Below, one piece after another: positions 6,937 to 8,336 of a stretch of DNA of 8,336 bases; position 1 is the first letter of the stretch, and every line of letters starts with the position of its first letter. The DNA is from Fretibacterium sp. (lineage in GTDB: Bacteria > Synergistota > Synergistia > Synergistales > Aminobacteriaceae). The position numbers and the translations under genes were made by a program. The notes beneath the pieces were generated by a model, which saw only the letters and a list, made by a program, of their open reading frames with translations, did no database searches and was not told where the DNA came from. Location: assembly GCA_016280565.1 (NCBI GenBank), contig JAEEGY010000275.1, positions 1-8,336 of the forward strand. Reading direction: 5' to 3'.

Positions 6937-7049
6937 ACCGGCTGGCCAGACGACCGGGCTCACGCACTCCCCCCAAGGGAGGGCGGCGCTCGGTCGGTCG
7001 GCTATGCCGGAGGGAAGCGCGGGACGTTTCCCGGAGGCCTGAAACCTGT
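6919..7049 (+). repeat. Long copy of dispersed palindromic repeat, overlapping the racemase stop
   Basis: It begins with TTTAAAGCTCAGGGCTGA (6919-6936) and ends with CCTGAAACCTGT (7038-7049). Both ends recur in the same order and orientation at 7197-7230, with only 4 nt between them there and 101 nt here. The ends can pair partly (TCAGG 6927-6931 with CCTGA 7038-7042). The interior is GC-rich and foldable, for example CTCCC (6967-6971) with GGGAG (6977-6981) and GGGAA (7012-7016) with TTCCC (7028-7032). No open frame or transposase is present. I infer a non-autonomous palindromic element. Confidence 0.55.
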
Positions 7050-7052
7050 TGA

Positions 7053-7085
7053 GCGGGGGTAATATCCCCTACAGGGGCGCCCCGC
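7053..7085. terminator. Nested GC hairpin between convergent genes
   Basis: An outer stem GCGGGG (7053-7058) with CCCCGC (7080-7085) encloses an inner stem CCCC (7066-7069), loop TACA, GGGG (7074-7077). It lies 7 nt downstream of the - strand phosphoesterase stop and also downstream of the + strand racemase. A role as shared terminator is plausible, but no T-tract is present on either side, so this is inferred from structure and position. Confidence 0.4.
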
Positions 7086-7091
7086 GCTGGG

Positions 7092-8273
7092 CTACCTGGT
7101 TCTGTGCAAAGTCAGCAGGGTGATCTCCGCGGGGTCCAACAGGCGCATGGGGAAACCGTTCCACAGGGACGTGCCCGGGCTGACGTACAGCTTCATTTTA
7201 AAGCTCAGGGCTGACCGCCCTGAAACCTGTCCCCCGACGTCGTACCACCCGCGGACGTAGCCTCCGTTGAGGCGCTCCACGATTTTGTCAAGGACGGGCA
7301 TCATCCCGCCGTGGGTGTGGCCGGAGAGCTGAAGTGAAACTCCGGCCTCCGCATTCTTCGCCGCGTCCTCGGGGCGATGGGCCATGAGGATGACAGGGAC
7401 GCCCGCCGGCGCGCCGCGGAGCGCCTCTTTCACGTCGGGCCCGGCAAACCCGAACCGGGGTCCCTGCGGGTCTGGGACTCCGGCGATGACGAGCTTCCCG
7501 CCGGCGGAGGTCAGGACGGTGTGGCGGTTCTCCAGCAGGGCGACGCCCCACTCCGTGAGCAGTTTTGCCCAGTCCGCATAGCCGGAGTAATATTCATGGT
7601 TTCCTGATGTGCCCCAGACGCCCAGGGGCGCGCGGAGGCGGCTCAGGGGCTCCAGGTCGTCCTTCCTGTCCCGTGCCAGCCCGTCGACAAAGTCCCCCGG
7701 GATCAGCACGATATCCGGCGAGAGCGCGTTTGTCCTCTCCACGATGGCCTGGATGAACGGCCGGCGGTTGAGCGCGCTGGCGTGCAGGTCAACCAGCAGG
7801 GCGATCTTCTTTCCCTCAAATCCCTCCGAAAGCCCCGGAAGGAACACGTCCCGGGCAGCCACGTCGGGAATGCGGACGGCCTCCCATGTGCCGTACAGGG
7901 TGAGGACAGCGGCGAGGACGAGGACGGCCGCAGAGGCTTTGCCCGCCGGGAAGGCCCCCCGGCACACGCCCAGAAAATGACTGGCCTTCCAGAGGAGCCA
8001 GACGGCATCCTTCACCACCGACAGGAACAACGCCACGATGAGCAGGTTGTAGAGCAGTGCTCCGGCCAGTATCACTCCATGGGGCAGATTGGGGGCGAAG
8101 AACATCCCGCCGCCGAGCATCTGAAACAGGGTGTTTTTGAAGGCGCCAAGTAGCAGAAGCGTGGCGCCGGCGACCTTCCAGACGGCGGGGACCCTGAGCG
8201 GGACGATCAGGCTTGCCGTTGCATAAAAGGCGATGGCTACGGATACCAGAGAAGCGGCAGCGGAAAATAACAT
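7092..8273 (-). CDS. Membrane-anchored calcineurin-like metallophosphoesterase (YkuE/YaeI type)
   Basis: The 393-residue product has four hydrophobic segments, about residues 4-24, 35-53, 66-86 and 112-130, and then a cytosolic or periplasmic phosphoesterase domain. All metal-binding motifs are visible: D162-x-H164, G193-D194-x-x-D197, G224-N225-H226-E227, H299 and G318-H319-T320-H321. The residue after G-H-T-H-G-G is Met, where relatives usually have Gln. Family members hydrolyse phosphate esters; LpxG of Chlamydia, a lipid A pathway hydrolase, is one related example, but the substrate here is unknown. The C-terminal part reads G-G-Y-V-R-G-W-Y-D-V-G-G, then an extra 11 residues (349-359), then M-K-L-Y-V-S-P-G-T and the usual P-A-E-I-T-L-L-T-L ending. 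The extra residues are encoded by a copy of the dispersed repeat. The start is supported by GAGGGAGG on the - strand, 7 nt upstream. The gene is convergent with the racemase and has no visible partner. Confidence 0.9.
   Translation of the reverse strand: MLFSAAASLVSVAIAFYATASLIVPLRVPAVWKVAGATLLLLGAFKNTLFQMLGGGMFFAPNLPHGVILAGALLYNLLIVALFLSVVKDAVWLLWKASHFLGVCRGAFPAGKASAAVLVLAAVLTLYGTWEAVRIPDVAARDVFLPGLSEGFEGKKIALLVDLHASALNRRPFIQAIVERTNALSPDIVLIPGDFVDGLARDRKDDLEPLSRLRAPLGVWGTSGNHEYYSGYADWAKLLTEWGVALLENRHTVLTSAGGKLVIAGVPDPQGPRFGFAGPDVKEALRGAPAGVPVILMAHRPEDAAKNAEAGVSLQLSGHTHGGMMPVLDKIVERLNGGYVRGWYDVGGQVSGRSALSFKMKLYVSPGTSLWNGFPMRLLDPAEITLLTLHRTR
7197..7230 (+). repeat. Compact copy of dispersed repeat inserted in-frame in the phosphoesterase gene
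   Basis: TTTAAAGCTCAGGGCTGA (7197-7214) is identical to 6919-6936, and CCTGAAACCTGT (7219-7230) is identical to 7038-7049. Together they form a hairpin with a perfect 7-bp stem, TCAGGGC (7205-7211) and GCCCTGA (7217-7223), loop TGACC. Read on the - strand, 7197-7229 is exactly 11 codons, giving residues Q-V-S-G-R-S-A-L-S-F-K. No target-site duplication is evident. Confidence 0.65.
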
Positions 8274-8336
8274 TCTTTGCCCTCCCTCGGGATGGAAGCT
8301 CGGGGGGGGGATAGCCCCTGGGAACTCCCTCCCCAG
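8274..8336 (-). promoter_or_regulatory. Leader upstream of the phosphoesterase gene, with a G9/C9 tract
   Basis: The ribosome-binding site is GAGGGAGG on the - strand (8281-8288). Further upstream lie nine consecutive G on the + strand (8302-8310) and GC hairpin potential (GGGG, ATAG, CCCC around 8307-8318). No convincing -35/-10 pair is visible; the promoter probably lies beyond the window. Confidence 0.45.

Noticed and set aside
6937..7091. A structured non-coding RNA in the convergent intergenic region
   Set aside because: The GC-rich folds are better explained by the repeat element and a terminator-like hairpin. I recognise no known RNA family, and there is no visible promoter.

Overview
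The window is GC-rich and almost fully coding. Seven genes are supported: six on the + strand in close succession and one convergent on the - strand. A gene pair for lipopolysaccharide export (LptC-like, LptD-like) shows a diderm bacterium. A class IV aminotransferase, a phosphate acyltransferase of the Ptb/Pta type and an aspartate-racemase-family enzyme suggest amino-acid-fermenting metabolism. That combination fits a Synergistota-like anaerobe. This assignment is an inference from gene content and style, not a database match.

Region 1 (1-4284) is an envelope operon. It starts with an exported protein of unknown function, cut by the left edge. Next comes a signal-peptide protein with a C-terminal NTF2-like domain, then an LptC-like bitopic protein, then a compact LptD-like outer-membrane protein. 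Gaps are 9 nt and 4 nt, followed by a 22-nt overlap, so the four genes are probably co-transcribed. LptC and LptD would form part of the bridge that carries LPS to the cell surface. The first two proteins may be envelope partners, but nothing in their sequence proves it.

Region 2 (4315-6936) is metabolic. A PLP-dependent class IV aminotransferase follows lptD by 30 nt. Then come an acyl-CoA:phosphate acyltransferase with strongly biased codon use and, after a palindromic terminator, an Asp/Glu racemase-family protein. The first two could act in succession in fermentation of branched-chain amino acids (transamination, then acyl-CoA to acyl-phosphate for ATP). No 2-oxoacid oxidoreductase or acyl kinase lies in the window to complete that route.

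Region 3 (6937-8336) holds a structured 155-nt convergent intergenic region and a - strand membrane-anchored metallophosphoesterase of the YkuE/YaeI type, with its ribosome-binding site and a G9 tract upstream.

The most notable observation is a small dispersed repeat. Its ends, an 18-bp TTTAAAGCTCAGGGCTGA and a 12-bp CCTGAAACCTGT, occur around the racemase stop codon and downstream intergenic region (6919-7049). The same ends occur in compact form inside the metallophosphoesterase gene (7197-7230). There they match exactly an 11-residue in-frame insertion in an otherwise conserved part of the protein. A third partial copy lies after the aminotransferase gene. This resembles protein-coding palindromic elements such as those known from Rickettsia.
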